A DNA stretch of 64,000 nucleotides. Origin: Streptomyces sp. HUAS YS2. Its GTDB lineage: Bacteria > Actinomycetota > Actinomycetes > Streptomycetales > Streptomycetaceae. The notes beneath the pieces were generated by a model that was given only the letters and a program-made list of their open reading frames with translations, had not been told where the DNA came from and did no database searches. Position 1 is the stretch's first letter, and each line of letters opens with the position of its first letter. The DNA lies in contig NZ_CP137573.1 of the NCBI RefSeq assembly GCF_033343995.1, forward strand, positions 4,373,001-4,437,000, written 5' to 3'. The position numbers and the translations under genes are program-made. Shown here one piece after another: positions 9,218 to 17,113 of this stretch.

Positions 9218-10615
9218 TCAGCGGCCGCTGAGGCGGTTGGCGAGGCGGGCGACCGGGGAGGTCGTGGCCGTGTGGGCGGTGGCTTCCTGGCGGTCGGCGG
9301 TGCGGTAGGCGGCGTACATCGTCTGGACGCCGAGCCAGCGGAGGGGCTCCGGCTCCCACTTGCGGACCTTGTGGTTGACCCAGGGGAGGGTCGTGAGGTC
9401 GGTGGGGCCGGACTGGCCGGAGTCCTGCTGGATCAGGTCGCGCAGGGTGCGGGCGGCGAGGTTGGCGGTGGCGACGCCGGAACCGACGTAGCCGCCGGCC
9501 CAGCCGAGGCCGGTGGAGCGGTCGAGGGTGACGGTGGCGCACCAGTCGCGGGGGACGCCGAGGACGCCGGACCAGGCGTGGGCGATGCCGACGCCCGCCA
9601 GTTGCGGGAAGAAGCGGGTGAGGATCTCCTTCAGGGCCTCGATGGTCCGGGGCTGGGTGCGGCCGTCGTTGTCGGTCTTGGAGCCGTAGCGGTACGGGAC
9701 GCCTCGGCCGCCGAGGGCGATGCGGCCGTCGGCGGTGCGCTGGGCGTACATGTAGGCGTGGGCCATGTCGCCGAGGGTTTCCCGGCCGTCCCAGCCCAGG
9801 GACTCCCACTGGGCGTCGGTGAGCGGCTCGGTGGCGATCACCGAGGAGTTCATGGGGAGCCAGGTGCGGCGCTGGCCGGCGAGGGAGGCGGTGAAGCCTT
9901 CGGTGCAGCGGAGGATGTACGGGGCGCGGACGGTGCCGTACGGGGTGATGGCGTGCTTGGGCTTGATCTCCGTGACCGGGGTCGACTCGTGGATCGTGAC
10001 GCCCAGTGCTTCCACCGCCGCCGCCAGGCCCTTGGCGAGCTTGACGGGGTGGAGGCGGGCGCCGTGCGGGGTCCAGGAGGAGCCGACGGCGCCGGCGACG
10101 CGGATGCGGTCGGCGGTCTCCTTGGCGCCGTACAGTTCGCGTTCCTTCTCGCCGAAGGCGATCTCGCGGGCGTGGAACTCCTTGAGGCGGGTGAGCTGGG
10201 CGGGGGAGAGGGCGACTTCGAGGACGCCGCCGCGGTGGATGTCGGCGTCGATCTCCTCGGCGGCGCAGACGTCGACGACCTCGGTGACGGTGTCGTTCAT
10301 GGCCTGCTGGAGGCGGGCGGCGGCTTCGTGGCCGTGGAGGTCGGCGTAGCGGTCGCGGCCGGCGATGCCGTTGTAGAGCCAGCCGCCGTTGCGGCCGGAG
10401 GCGCCGTAGCCGCAGAACTTGGCTTCGAGGACGGTGATGTTGAGGAAGGGGACGGCCTTCTTGAGGTAGTACGCGGTCCAAAGGCCGGTGTAGCCGCCGC
10501 CGACGATGCAGACGTCGGCCGTGGTGTCCCCGGGCAGGGGCTCGCGGGGGTCGGGGGCGCCCTCCTGCGCGTACCAGAACGAGATGCCGCCGTTGACCGT
10601 GACCGTGGTGCTCAT
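9218..10615 (-). CDS. FAD-dependent oxidoreductase (DAO family)
   Basis: A protein of 465 aa. The Rossmann dinucleotide motif CIVGGGYTGLWTAYYLKK near residue 36 and the C-terminal motif LGWAGGYVGSGVATANLAAR place it in the D-amino-acid-oxidase/glycine-oxidase-like family, members of which oxidise amines or amino acids. The substrate cannot be told. The start at 10615 has GAGGA seven bases upstream. The open frame continues upstream in high-GC sequence but shows no better start. Confidence 0.85.
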   Translation of the reverse strand: MSTTVTVNGGISFWYAQEGAPDPREPLPGDTTADVCIVGGGYTGLWTAYYLKKAVPFLNITVLEAKFCGYGASGRNGGWLYNGIAGRDRYADLHGHEAAARLQQAMNDTVTEVVDVCAAEEIDADIHRGGVLEVALSPAQLTRLKEFHAREIAFGEKERELYGAKETADRIRVAGAVGSSWTPHGARLHPVKLAKGLAAAVEALGVTIHESTPVTEIKPKHAITPYGTVRAPYILRCTEGFTASLAGQRRTWLPMNSSVIATEPLTDAQWESLGWDGRETLGDMAHAYMYAQRTADGRIALGGRGVPYRYGSKTDNDGRTQPRTIEALKEILTRFFPQLAGVGIAHAWSGVLGVPRDWCATVTLDRSTGLGWAGGYVGSGVATANLAARTLRDLIQQDSGQSGPTDLTTLPWVNHKVRKWEPEPLRWLGVQTMYAAYRTADRQEATAHTATTSPVARLANRLSGR

Positions 10616-10874
10616 GCTGTTCCTCGTGCGCCGGAAGGGATGCGGGGGTACGCCGGCGGGTGCGCCGGGGTGCCGGTGCCCAGCATTCCGGTGTGATCGG
10701 GATTGGGGAAGGAGGGGTGAGGTCACAGGTGGGGTTCGGTGGAGGTGGTGGGTCGGCAGTGTGTCGAGGGGTGGGCCGGGGGCGGTGTGCGGATGTCCAT
10801 CGGGGGCCGGTGTGCGGGTGTCCATCGGGCGGACGGTGCTGGCACGGGCGGCAGTTGGGGATCATGCTGATTTC

Positions 10875-11354
10875 ATGATTCGTTCTGCCACGCCCGAAGA
10901 CGTGCCCGTCATCTGTCAGCTGATCCGTGAGCTCGCCGAGTACGAGAAGGAGCCGGACGAGGCGAAGGCCACGCCGGAGCAGATCCGCGAGGCGCTGTTC
11001 GGTGAGCGGCCGGGTGCGTACGCGCACATCGCGGAGACGGAGGACGGCGAGGTCGCCGGGTTCTGTCTGTGGTTCCTCAACTTCTCGACGTGGCGCGGGG
11101 TGCACGGCATCTACCTGGAGGACCTGTACGTCCGTCCGGAGATGCGCGGCGGCGGTCACGGGAAGGCGCTGCTGACGGAGCTGGCGCGGATCTGCGTGGA
11201 GCGCGGGTACGAGCGGCTGGAGTGGTCGGTCCTGGACTGGAACGAGCCGTCGATCGCGTTCTACAAGTCGCTGGGTGCGAGGCCGCAGGACGAGTGGACG
11301 GTGTACCGGCTGACGGACGAGGCGCTGACGGCGCTGGGGTCGGCGGGCGTCTGA
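10875..11354 (+). CDS. GNAT-family N-acetyltransferase
   Basis: A protein of 159 aa starting MIRSATPEDV. The acetyl-CoA pyrophosphate-binding motif is seen in RPEMRGGGHGKALLTELAR (R/Q-x-x-G-x-G/A). The C-terminal SVLDWNEPSIAFYKSLGA is the typical GNAT beta-5/helix-4 segment. It resembles diamine/thialysine acetyltransferases (SAT-like), but the substrate is unproven. A hairpin follows, shared with the convergent downstream gene. Confidence 0.88.
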   Translation: MIRSATPEDVPVICQLIRELAEYEKEPDEAKATPEQIREALFGERPGAYAHIAETEDGEVAGFCLWFLNFSTWRGVHGIYLEDLYVRPEMRGGGHGKALLTELARICVERGYERLEWSVLDWNEPSIAFYKSLGARPQDEWTVYRLTDEALTALGSAGV

Positions 11355-11370
11355 GGCGGAGTGTGGGTGT

Positions 11371-11408
11371 GCGGAAGGCCCGGGCCGGGAACGGTCCGGG
11401 CCTTCCGC
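11371..11408. terminator. Bidirectional terminator
   Basis: GCGGAAGGCCCGG and CCGGGCCTTCCGC form perfect 13-bp arms between convergent genes. Confidence 0.8.
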
Positions 11409-11449
11409 GTGGGTGCTGTCAGGGGGCAGGGCGTCAGGGGATCCCGGCG

Positions 11450-12436
11450 TCAGGGGATCAGGACGACCTTGCCCGTCGTGCCGCGCGTCTCCAGGGCGCG
11501 GTGGGCGGTGGCGGCCTCGGCGAGCGGGAAGCGGTGGACGGCGGGGCGGAGGCGCCCGGTGGCGGCCTCGTCGAGGGCGCGGAGTTCGAGGTTGCGGACG
11601 GCGCCGCCGGCCTTTTCGAGCATCTTGGGGCCGAGGACGGACTCGGAGGTGATGCCGCGGGTGGCGAGTTCCTCGGGGGTGAGGGTGAGCGGGGCGCCGC
11701 CGGGGGCCCAGCCGAAGACGAGGTGCTGTCCGCCCTTGCCGAGGAGGTCGACGGCGGCACGGGCGGTGTCGCCTCCGACGGAGTCGAAGACGACGGTGGC
11801 GGTGCGGGTGCCGAGGAAGTCCCGTACGTGGGCGGGCCAGTCGGGGAGGGCGTAGTCGACGGCGAGGTCGGCGCCGTTCTCCTTGACGAGGGCGGTCTTG
11901 GCCGGGCCGCCGGCGAGGCCGATGACGGTGGCGCCGGCGTTCTTGGCGTACTGGACGAGGAGGGTGCCGATGCCGCCGGCGGCGGCCGGGACGACGGCGA
12001 CGGAGTCGGGGCCGAGTTCGGTGAACTGGAGGATGCCGAGGGTGGTGCGGCCGGTGCCGATCATGGCGACGGCCTCGGCCGCGTCGAGGCCGTCGGGGAT
12101 CTCGTGGAGCCGGGCTGCGTCGGTGACGGCCGCCTCGGCGTAGCCTCCGGGGACGGTGCCGAGGTGGGCGACGACGTGCTTGCCGAGCCAGGAGGGGTCG
12201 GTGCCCTCGCCAAGCGCGTCCACGGTGCCGGCGACCTCGCGGCCGGGGATGGTGGGGAGTTCGGCGGGGGCCTGCATGGGGCCGGGTTCGCCCTCGCGCA
12301 GGACGGTGTCGAGGAGGTGCACCCCGGCCGCGGCGACGGCGATGCGGACCTGGCCGGGGCCGGGGACCGGGGTGTCGGTCTCCTCGTACGTGAGGTTCTC
12401 GGCGGGGCCGAAGGCGTGGAGGCGGATGGCGTGCAT
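11450..12436 (-). CDS. Quinone oxidoreductase-like MDR protein, probable SoxR target
   Basis: A protein of 328 aa, medium-chain dehydrogenase/reductase family without the structural or catalytic zinc cysteines: the GroES-like N-terminal part (HAFGPAENLTYEETDTPVPGPGQV) resembles NADPH:quinone reductases. The NADPH-binding motif is AAAGGIGTLLVQYAK near residue 145. Start at 12436 is supported by GAGGAG. Upstream is a SoxR-type promoter (12485-12515). I believe the S. coelicolor counterpart, SCO4266, belongs to the SoxR regulon; that is from memory. Likely role is reducing redox-active compounds. Confidence 0.88.
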   Translation of the reverse strand: MHAIRLHAFGPAENLTYEETDTPVPGPGQVRIAVAAAGVHLLDTVLREGEPGPMQAPAELPTIPGREVAGTVDALGEGTDPSWLGKHVVAHLGTVPGGYAEAAVTDAARLHEIPDGLDAAEAVAMIGTGRTTLGILQFTELGPDSVAVVPAAAGGIGTLLVQYAKNAGATVIGLAGGPAKTALVKENGADLAVDYALPDWPAHVRDFLGTRTATVVFDSVGGDTARAAVDLLGKGGQHLVFGWAPGGAPLTLTPEELATRGITSESVLGPKMLEKAGGAVRNLELRALDEAATGRLRPAVHRFPLAEAATAHRALETRGTTGKVVLIP

Positions 12437-12484
12437 GGTGGGCTCCTCGGGGTGCCGTGTCTCTGTTCTCCCGTTGATGAGCCC

Positions 12485-12515
12485 AGCTTTCGACCTCAAG
12501 CATGCTTGAGGTCAA
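12485..12515 (-). promoter_or_regulatory. SoxR box with SoxR-type promoter
   Basis: On the minus strand: -35 TTGACC (12510-12515), a 19-bp spacer carrying CCTCAAG-CATG-CTTGAGG, and -10 AAAGCT (12485-12490). The palindrome (12492-12513, 22 bp, perfect) matches the SoxR consensus CCTCAAG-N4-CTTGAGG. The over-long 19-bp spacer is the hallmark of MerR/SoxR-activated promoters. It overlaps the stop codon of the upstream gene. Confidence 0.9.
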
Positions 12516-13659
12516 GTCGTGTGGCCTTGAGGGCCAGTGACACCGCCTCGACCGCGCTGGTGAACGACACCTCGGACAGCACGCCCGGCGCGGCCACCTG
12601 GTCGCCGACCAGGTAGACGCCGTCGCCGCGGTCGATCGCGGGCCGGTCGCGCCAGGTGGTGCCGGGCCGGTCCACCGCGCCGGTACGGCCCTGGCTGAGG
12701 GCCTCGCGCCGCCAGACGGTGCGCTCGCGCCAGCCGGGGAAGGCGAGGTCGAGGAGGCGTTCGGCGTGGGCGACGCCGTCGGCCTTGGTCTCGTCGGGGC
12801 CGATGGGCAGTTGGGCCTGGATGAGCTGCCGGCCGGCGGGGGCGAGGGAGGCGTCCTGGGCGGTGAAGCGTTCCACCCAGCCGGGGGCGTCGAGGTCGGA
12901 GACGACGAACGGGTCGCCCTTGCGGGTGCGCAGCGCGAGGTCGAAGAGGACGGTCCGACCGCTCTCCCAGGTCAGGCCGGGGTCGCCGAGGAGGCGGGCG
13001 GCGGAGCTCAGCGCGGTGGCGACGACGACCGGGCCGTCGGCGACGGGCAGGGTGTCGAGGCGGGACGAGGTCTCGATCCGTACGCCGAGGTTCCAGGCGC
13101 GGTCGGCCATCCGCTCGATGAGCAGGCCCCAGCCGCCACGGATGTACTTCGCCTCGGGCGGGAGGGAGGCGGCGCGGTGCAGGCGCTCCTGGACGAAGCG
13201 GGCGGAGAGGGCGCCGGGGTCGTGGTGGAAGAGGGCGACGGCGCTGTAGTGGGCGGCGGCGCGGGCGGTCTCGGGGCCGGCGATGCCGGTGGCCCAGGTG
13301 AGGAAGTCGACGTCGACGGGGGCCTGTTCGGCCTTGCGCAGGGTCTGGCGGACGAAGCCGAGCGGCGGGGTGCGGCGCAGGGCGCCGCGGTGGTGGATGC
13401 GGAAACGCGTGGCTTCCAGCGGCGGCAGTTGGGCGAGCGGGCCGATGAGGCCGCGCTGGTGGAGCCAGGTCCAGTGGGGGCCGCGGTCGTAGAGGGCGTG
13501 CGGGCCTTCGTTGGTGCGGTACGGGCCTTCGGCGGTGCGGGCACGGCCGCCGAGGGTGTGGTGGGCCTCGTGCAGGGTGACGCGGGCGCCGGCCTCGGCG
13601 GCGGTGATGGCCGCGGTGAGTCCGGCGAAGCCGCCGCCGATCACGGTGATGTGCTTCAT
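12496..13659 (-). CDS. FAD-dependent phytoene-desaturase/amine-oxidase-like protein
   Basis: A protein of 387 aa. It begins with an FAD-binding motif ITVIGGGFAGLTAAITAAEAG and the second FAD signature HTLGGRARTAEG. A C-terminal GVYLVGDQVAAPGVLSEVSF closes the FAD domain. This is the NAD(P)/FAD oxidoreductase family of phytoene dehydrogenases and protoporphyrinogen oxidases; the true substrate is unknown and no carotenoid genes are near. The last codons and stop (12496-12498) lie inside the SoxR box of the next gene, so the two are probably separate transcription units despite a 60-bp gap. Confidence 0.82.
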   Translation of the reverse strand: MKHITVIGGGFAGLTAAITAAEAGARVTLHEAHHTLGGRARTAEGPYRTNEGPHALYDRGPHWTWLHQRGLIGPLAQLPPLEATRFRIHHRGALRRTPPLGFVRQTLRKAEQAPVDVDFLTWATGIAGPETARAAAHYSAVALFHHDPGALSARFVQERLHRAASLPPEAKYIRGGWGLLIERMADRAWNLGVRIETSSRLDTLPVADGPVVVATALSSAARLLGDPGLTWESGRTVLFDLALRTRKGDPFVVSDLDAPGWVERFTAQDASLAPAGRQLIQAQLPIGPDETKADGVAHAERLLDLAFPGWRERTVWRREALSQGRTGAVDRPGTTWRDRPAIDRGDGVYLVGDQVAAPGVLSEVSFTSAVEAVSLALKATRLDLKHA

Positions 13660-13758
13660 GTCTGCTGCCCCTTCCGGTGGGTTTCACGGATGAGACGGCC
13701 GGAGGGCGCGGGTTTGTGACATCGGGGGGCTGTCAGTGGCGTACGTCACCATGAGGAC

Positions 13759-14433
13759 GTGGCTGGGAGAGCGAAGAAGAAGACGGTGGCGGCGGCGCGG
13801 CGGGCGGACGTGCGGCTGCCGGAGCTCGCGGCGTACGGGGGCGGCGGCCTCGTGCCGGACGGGGACTACGACGGGCTGGAGTTCGCAGGGGCGGACCTGG
13901 CGGGGCAGGACGGGTCCGGGGCGCGGTTCCTGGACTGCGCGCTGCGGGACTGCGCGATGGACGAGGCGCGGCTGACGGCGGCGCGGTTCCTGGACTCGGT
14001 GCTCGACGGGGTCCGGGGGGTGGGGACGGATCTGTCGGGGGCGACGCTGCGGGACGTGGAAGTGGTGGACGCGCGGCTGGGCGGGGTGCAGCTGCACGGG
14101 GCGGTGCTGGAGAGAGTGCTGGTGAGGGGAGGGAAGGTCGACTATCTGAACCTGCGGACGGCGAAGCTGAAGGACGTCGTCTTCGAGGGGTGCGTGCTGG
14201 CCGAGCCGGACTTCGGCGGGGCGGTGCTGGAGCGGGTGGAGTTCCGGGACTGTGTGGTGACGGGGGCGGACTTCAGCGCGGCGCGGCTGAAGGACGTGGA
14301 TCTGCGGACGGCGCAGCGGCTGGAGATCGCGCGGGGGGTGGACCGGCTGGCCGGGGCGGTGATCAGTACGGCGCAACTGCTCGATCTGGCGCCGGTGTTC
14401 GCGGCGGAACTGGGGGTGCGGGTGGAGGACTGA
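13759..14433 (+). CDS. Pentapeptide-repeat protein
   Basis: A protein of 224 aa. From about residue 40 to 180 it shows degenerate A(D/N)LXX repeats (EFAGADLAGQDGSGARFLDCAL, TDLSGATLRDVEVVDARL and so on), which form a right-handed quadrilateral beta-helix. Some pentapeptide proteins mimic DNA and protect gyrase; there is no evidence for this here. GTG start at 13759 is a guess, as the Shine-Dalgarno match is poorly spaced. The gene ends 24 bp before the IS element and appears intact. Confidence 0.8.
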   Translation: MAGRAKKKTVAAARRADVRLPELAAYGGGGLVPDGDYDGLEFAGADLAGQDGSGARFLDCALRDCAMDEARLTAARFLDSVLDGVRGVGTDLSGATLRDVEVVDARLGGVQLHGAVLERVLVRGGKVDYLNLRTAKLKDVVFEGCVLAEPDFGGAVLERVEFRDCVVTGADFSAARLKDVDLRTAQRLEIARGVDRLAGAVISTAQLLDLAPVFAAELGVRVED

Positions 14434-14473
14434 GCGGGGGGTGCGGCCGGGGGGCTAGGGCCTGTCCGCAATG

Positions 14474-14971
14474 TCAGCTAGGGAGCCATAGTCGCAGGCA
14501 GGCGAGGGTGACCAGGGCTTTGTAGTGGCGGGCTCGTTTGTCGTAGCGGGTGGCGAGGGCCTTGTTCTGCTTGAGCCGGTTGAAACAGCGTTCGACGACG
14601 TTGCGGCGCCGGTAGACCTCGCGGTCGAGACGGCACAGGCTCTCGCCTCGCCGGAGGCGTCCGTTGATCTGGTCGACGCGTTCGGGGATGGTGCAGGCGA
14701 TACCGCGTCTGCGCAGGTAGGAGCGGATCTTGCGGGATGAGTAGCCCTTGTCGCCGACCACCCGTAGCGGTCGGGTGCGGGGCCGGCCGGGCCCGTATCG
14801 CTTGATGTGGATGCGGGCCATGACCGGTTCGAACTGCGTGCAGTCGTTGACGTTCCCGCCGGTGATCGTGAAGGCGAGCGGCCGGCCCTGTCCGTCGCAG
14901 GCGAGGTGGATCTTTGTGCTCAGTCCGCCGCGGGACCGGCCGAGTGCTTCGCCGGTCCAGGGCCCCCTTTT
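14474..14971 (-). CDS. IS5-family transposase, second frame (orfB)
   Basis: About 165 aa, read in the -1 frame from the AAAAGGGGG run (minus strand, 14963-14971). It continues the DDE domain: SRGGLSTKIHLACDGQGR, ITGGNVNDCTQF, the second Asp in VVGDKGYSSRKIR and the catalytic Glu in RRNVVERCFNRLKQ. The stop at 14474-14476 overlaps the left inverted repeat. No convincing separate start is visible, so expression by programmed -1 frameshifting is likely. The whole DDE set is present, so the element may be active. Confidence 0.85.
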   Translation of the reverse strand, partial: KRGPWTGEALGRSRGGLSTKIHLACDGQGRPLAFTITGGNVNDCTQFEPVMARIHIKRYGPGRPRTRPLRVVGDKGYSSRKIRSYLRRRGIACTIPERVDQINGRLRRGESLCRLDREVYRRRNVVERCFNRLKQNKALATRYDKRARHYKALVTLACLRLWLPS

Positions 14972-15309
14972 CGGGCCCCGGCGGCGTGCTGATGGGCCCG
15001 CACGATGGTCGAGTCGACGCAGACGATCGACCAGTCGACCTCGCCGATCGCGTCCGAGTGCTGCTGGACGTGGGCCAGGAGCCGGTCCCAGGTTCCGTCC
15101 GCTGACCAGCGGCGGAACCGTTCGTAGACGGTCTTCCACGGCCCGTACCGCTCGGGCAGGTCCCGCCAGGCCGCACCCGTGGACAGCTTCCACAGGATTC
15201 CGTTGAGGACCTGCCGCCGGTCCCGCACCGGACGACCCATCCGGGGCGGAGCCAGCAACGGCCCGATCACCACCCAGGCCTGATCAGTCAGTTCATGACG
15301 TCGCACCAC
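14920..15309 (-). CDS. IS5-family transposase, first frame (orfA)
   Basis: A protein of 129 aa. It opens VRRHELTDQAWVVIGPLLAP, the DUF4096-type N-terminal domain of IS5 transposases (PLLAPPRMGRPVRDRRQVLNGILW), and reaches VCVDSTIVRAHQHAAGARK, which holds the first catalytic Asp of the DDE domain. The frame ends soon after an A4G5 run. GTG start at 15309, 38 bp inside the right terminal repeat. Full transposase probably needs a -1 frameshift into the next frame. Confidence 0.88.
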   Translation of the reverse strand: MVRRHELTDQAWVVIGPLLAPPRMGRPVRDRRQVLNGILWKLSTGAAWRDLPERYGPWKTVYERFRRWSADGTWDRLLAHVQQHSDAIGEVDWSIVCVDSTIVRAHQHAAGARKGGPGPAKHSAGPAAD

Positions 15310-15346
15310 GAACGGAGTAACGACCGATCGACATTGCGGACACGCC

Positions 15347-15847
15347 CTAGGGGGTGCGCGGGAAGCGGGACTGGAGGTCCCAGATGGCGGGGTTGTCGGC
15401 GAGGCCCTCGTGCATGTCCGTGAGGTCCGCGATCAGGTCGTGGAGGAAGTCGCGGGCCTCGCGGCGGAGCTCGGCGTGGTTGAAGGTGAGCGGGGGTTCG
15501 TCGCCGGGCATCCAGTCGGCCTCGACGTCGACCCAGCCGAAGCGGCGCTCGAAGAGCATCCGGTCGGTGGACTCGGTGAAGTCGAGTTCGGCGTGCTGGG
15601 GCTGGGACGCGCGGCTGCCGCGCGGGTCGCGGTCGAGCCGCTCGACGATGTCGCACAGCGCCCACGCGAAGTCGAGCACCGGGACCCATCCCCAGGCTGT
15701 GGACACCTCGCGGTCCGCCTTCGTGTCGGCGAGGTAGACGTCGCCGCAGAACAGGTCGTGGCGCAGGGCGTGGACGTCCGCGCGGCGGTAGTCGGTCTGC
15801 GGGGGGTCCGGGAAACGACGCGAGAGGGAGTAGCCGATGTCGAGCAC
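15347..15847 (-). CDS. Hypothetical protein abutting the IS element
   Basis: A protein of 166 aa, acidic, Asp/Trp-rich (FDWVDVEADWMPGDEPPL-like stretch near residue 110), with no transmembrane segment or known domain. GTG start at 15847 lacks a clear Shine-Dalgarno. The stop TAG (15347-15349) is formed partly by the CTAG target of the IS, so the coding region is probably complete but its native 3' flank has been displaced. It follows the next membrane gene by 24 bp and may share its transcript. Confidence 0.65.
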   Translation of the reverse strand: MLDIGYSLSRRFPDPPQTDYRRADVHALRHDLFCGDVYLADTKADREVSTAWGWVPVLDFAWALCDIVERLDRDPRGSRASQPQHAELDFTESTDRMLFERRFGWVDVEADWMPGDEPPLTFNHAELRREARDFLHDLIADLTDMHEGLADNPAIWDLQSRFPRTP

Positions 15848-15871
15848 GGGGTCGATGGTGTCACGCCCGGG

Positions 15872-16378
15872 TCAGAGCCGGTGCTGCCGGGCGTACGCGC
15901 GGGTCGTGAGCCACAGCAGCGGGCCGGTCGCGAGGAGCGGGGCGTAGACGAGCAGGAAGAGGGTGTGGCCGGAGGGGGAGAGGTGGCCGTCGGGGGTGAC
16001 GAAGAAGAACAGCACGGCCTGGCTGAGGCAGAACAGCGAGAGCAGGGCGGCGAGGATCCGCCCGGCCCGGACGGCGGTACGGGGGCCGGGACGGCGGAGC
16101 CGGCCGGTGACGAGGAGCAGCGGGAGCAGGGCCGCGCACTCCTGGAGGACGGTGAGGCCGACGACGTACGCGACGCCCCAGCCGGGAATCGCGTAGACGT
16201 CACGCAGCACCTCAGCGCTGTAGCCGACGGGCAGTTGCGCGGCCATCGCCAGCCGCCACAGGCCGGAGGGCACGGTGCACAGCGCGAGGAGGTGGGCGGC
16301 GCGGCGGGCGGTCCGCAGGTGGTCGGGGGTGGTGGGCGTGGGCGTGGGCCTCGTGGGGTGGGGAGCGGGTGTCGTCAT
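15872..16378 (-). CDS. Four-helix membrane protein of unknown function
   Basis: A protein of 168 aa. A Pro/Thr-rich N-terminus precedes four hydrophobic segments (AHLLALCTVPSGLWRLAMAA, WGVAYVVGLTVLQECAALLPLL, ILAALLSLFCLSQAVLFFF, TLFLLVYAPLLATGPLLWL). No catalytic motif recognised. It is encoded just upstream of the previous hypothetical gene on the same strand, suggesting a two-gene unit now truncated at its 3' side by the IS. Confidence 0.7.
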   Translation of the reverse strand: MTTPAPHPTRPTPTPTTPDHLRTARRAAHLLALCTVPSGLWRLAMAAQLPVGYSAEVLRDVYAIPGWGVAYVVGLTVLQECAALLPLLLVTGRLRRPGPRTAVRAGRILAALLSLFCLSQAVLFFFVTPDGHLSPSGHTLFLLVYAPLLATGPLLWLTTRAYARQHRL

Positions 16379-16477
16379 GGCGTACAGACTCGCCGCGCCG
16401 CCCTCCCCGGGTCGTCGGCCCGTGGGGCGGAGTGGTTCCGCCGTACGGCGGAGCTCCGTGTCCTCAGGGACGAGGCC

Positions 16478-17113
16478 CTACGACAGGAGGCGCTGTTCCT
16501 TGGCGACGGCCACCGCGCCCGCGCGCGTGTCCACGCCGAGCTTGGCGTAGATGCGGCCCAGGTGGGTCTTGACCGTCGCTTCGCTGATGAACAGGGCGCG
16601 GGCGATCTCGCGGTTGCCGAGGCCCTGGGCGAGCTGGGCGAGGATGTCGCGCTCGCGGTCGGTCAGGGTGGGGCGGCCGGCGCCGCGCATGCGGTCCATG
16701 ACGCGGCTGGCGACCGGGGCGGAGAGGGCCGTGCGGCCCTCGGCGGCCGAGCGGATCGCGGCGAAGAGTTCCTCGGGCCGCTCCGCCTTGAGCAGGTAGC
16801 CCGTGGCCCCCGCCTCGATCGCGCGGGTGATGTCGGCGTCCGTGTCGTACGTCGTGAGGACGAGGACGTGGACGTCCGGCGTGGCGATGCGGCGGGTGGC
16901 CTCGACGCCGTCGATGCCGGGCCCGAGCTGGAGGTCCATCAGCACGACGTCCGGCTTCAGCTTCGCGGCCATCGCGACCGCCTCCTCGCCACTGCCGGCC
17001 TCGCCGACGACCTCGATGCCGTCGGCGCTGCCGAGCAGCGCGAGCAGCCCGGCGCGTACGACCACGTGGTCGTCGCAGAGCAGGATGCGTACCGTCGAAC
17101 TCGAAGAAGTCAC
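16478..17113 (-). CDS. senR: SenR-like NarL/LuxR-family response regulator
   Basis: A protein of 211 aa. The receiver domain has the acidic pair D14-D15 and phosphoacceptor Asp60 in VVLMDLQLG; the switch residues (T, K in YLLKAERPEE) are present. A LuxR-type HTH occupies about residues 148-195 (LTDRERDILAQLAQGLGNRE...). Its start overlaps the stop of the kinase gene (GTGA), implying coupling. The neighbouring kinase and divergent hbpS identify this as the SenS/SenR system described in S. reticuli, which responds to redox/heme-iron stress. Confidence 0.85.
   Translation of the reverse strand: MTSSSSTVRILLCDDHVVVRAGLLALLGSADGIEVVGEAGSGEEAVAMAAKLKPDVVLMDLQLGPGIDGVEATRRIATPDVHVLVLTTYDTDADITRAIEAGATGYLLKAERPEELFAAIRSAAEGRTALSAPVASRVMDRMRGAGRPTLTDRERDILAQLAQGLGNREIARALFISEATVKTHLGRIYAKLGVDTRAGAVAVAKEQRLLS

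Larger units (their letters stand above)
14458..15347 (-). mobile_element. IS5-type insertion sequence, 890 bp
   Basis: Terminal inverted repeats GGGCCTGTCCGCAATGTC (14458-14475) and the complement of GGGCGTGTCCGCAATGTC (15330-15347) differ at one base. The element sits between CTA (14455-14457) and TAG (15348-15350), i.e. inside a CTAG-like target with a TA or CTAG duplication, as in the IS427 group of IS5. It carries two overlapping transposase frames on the minus strand. The right end lies at the stop codon of the flanking gene. Confidence 0.93.

Noticed and set aside
9105..12515. Very long minus-strand open frame (over 1000 codons) across several genes
   Set aside because: It is Arg/Pro/His-rich, lacks domains and lies over genes with clear homology; a by-product of high GC.
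16438..16451. Perfect palindrome CCGCCGTACGGCGG after senR as a terminator
   Set aside because: No loop and no T-run; CCG/CGG palindromes are common by chance at this GC content.
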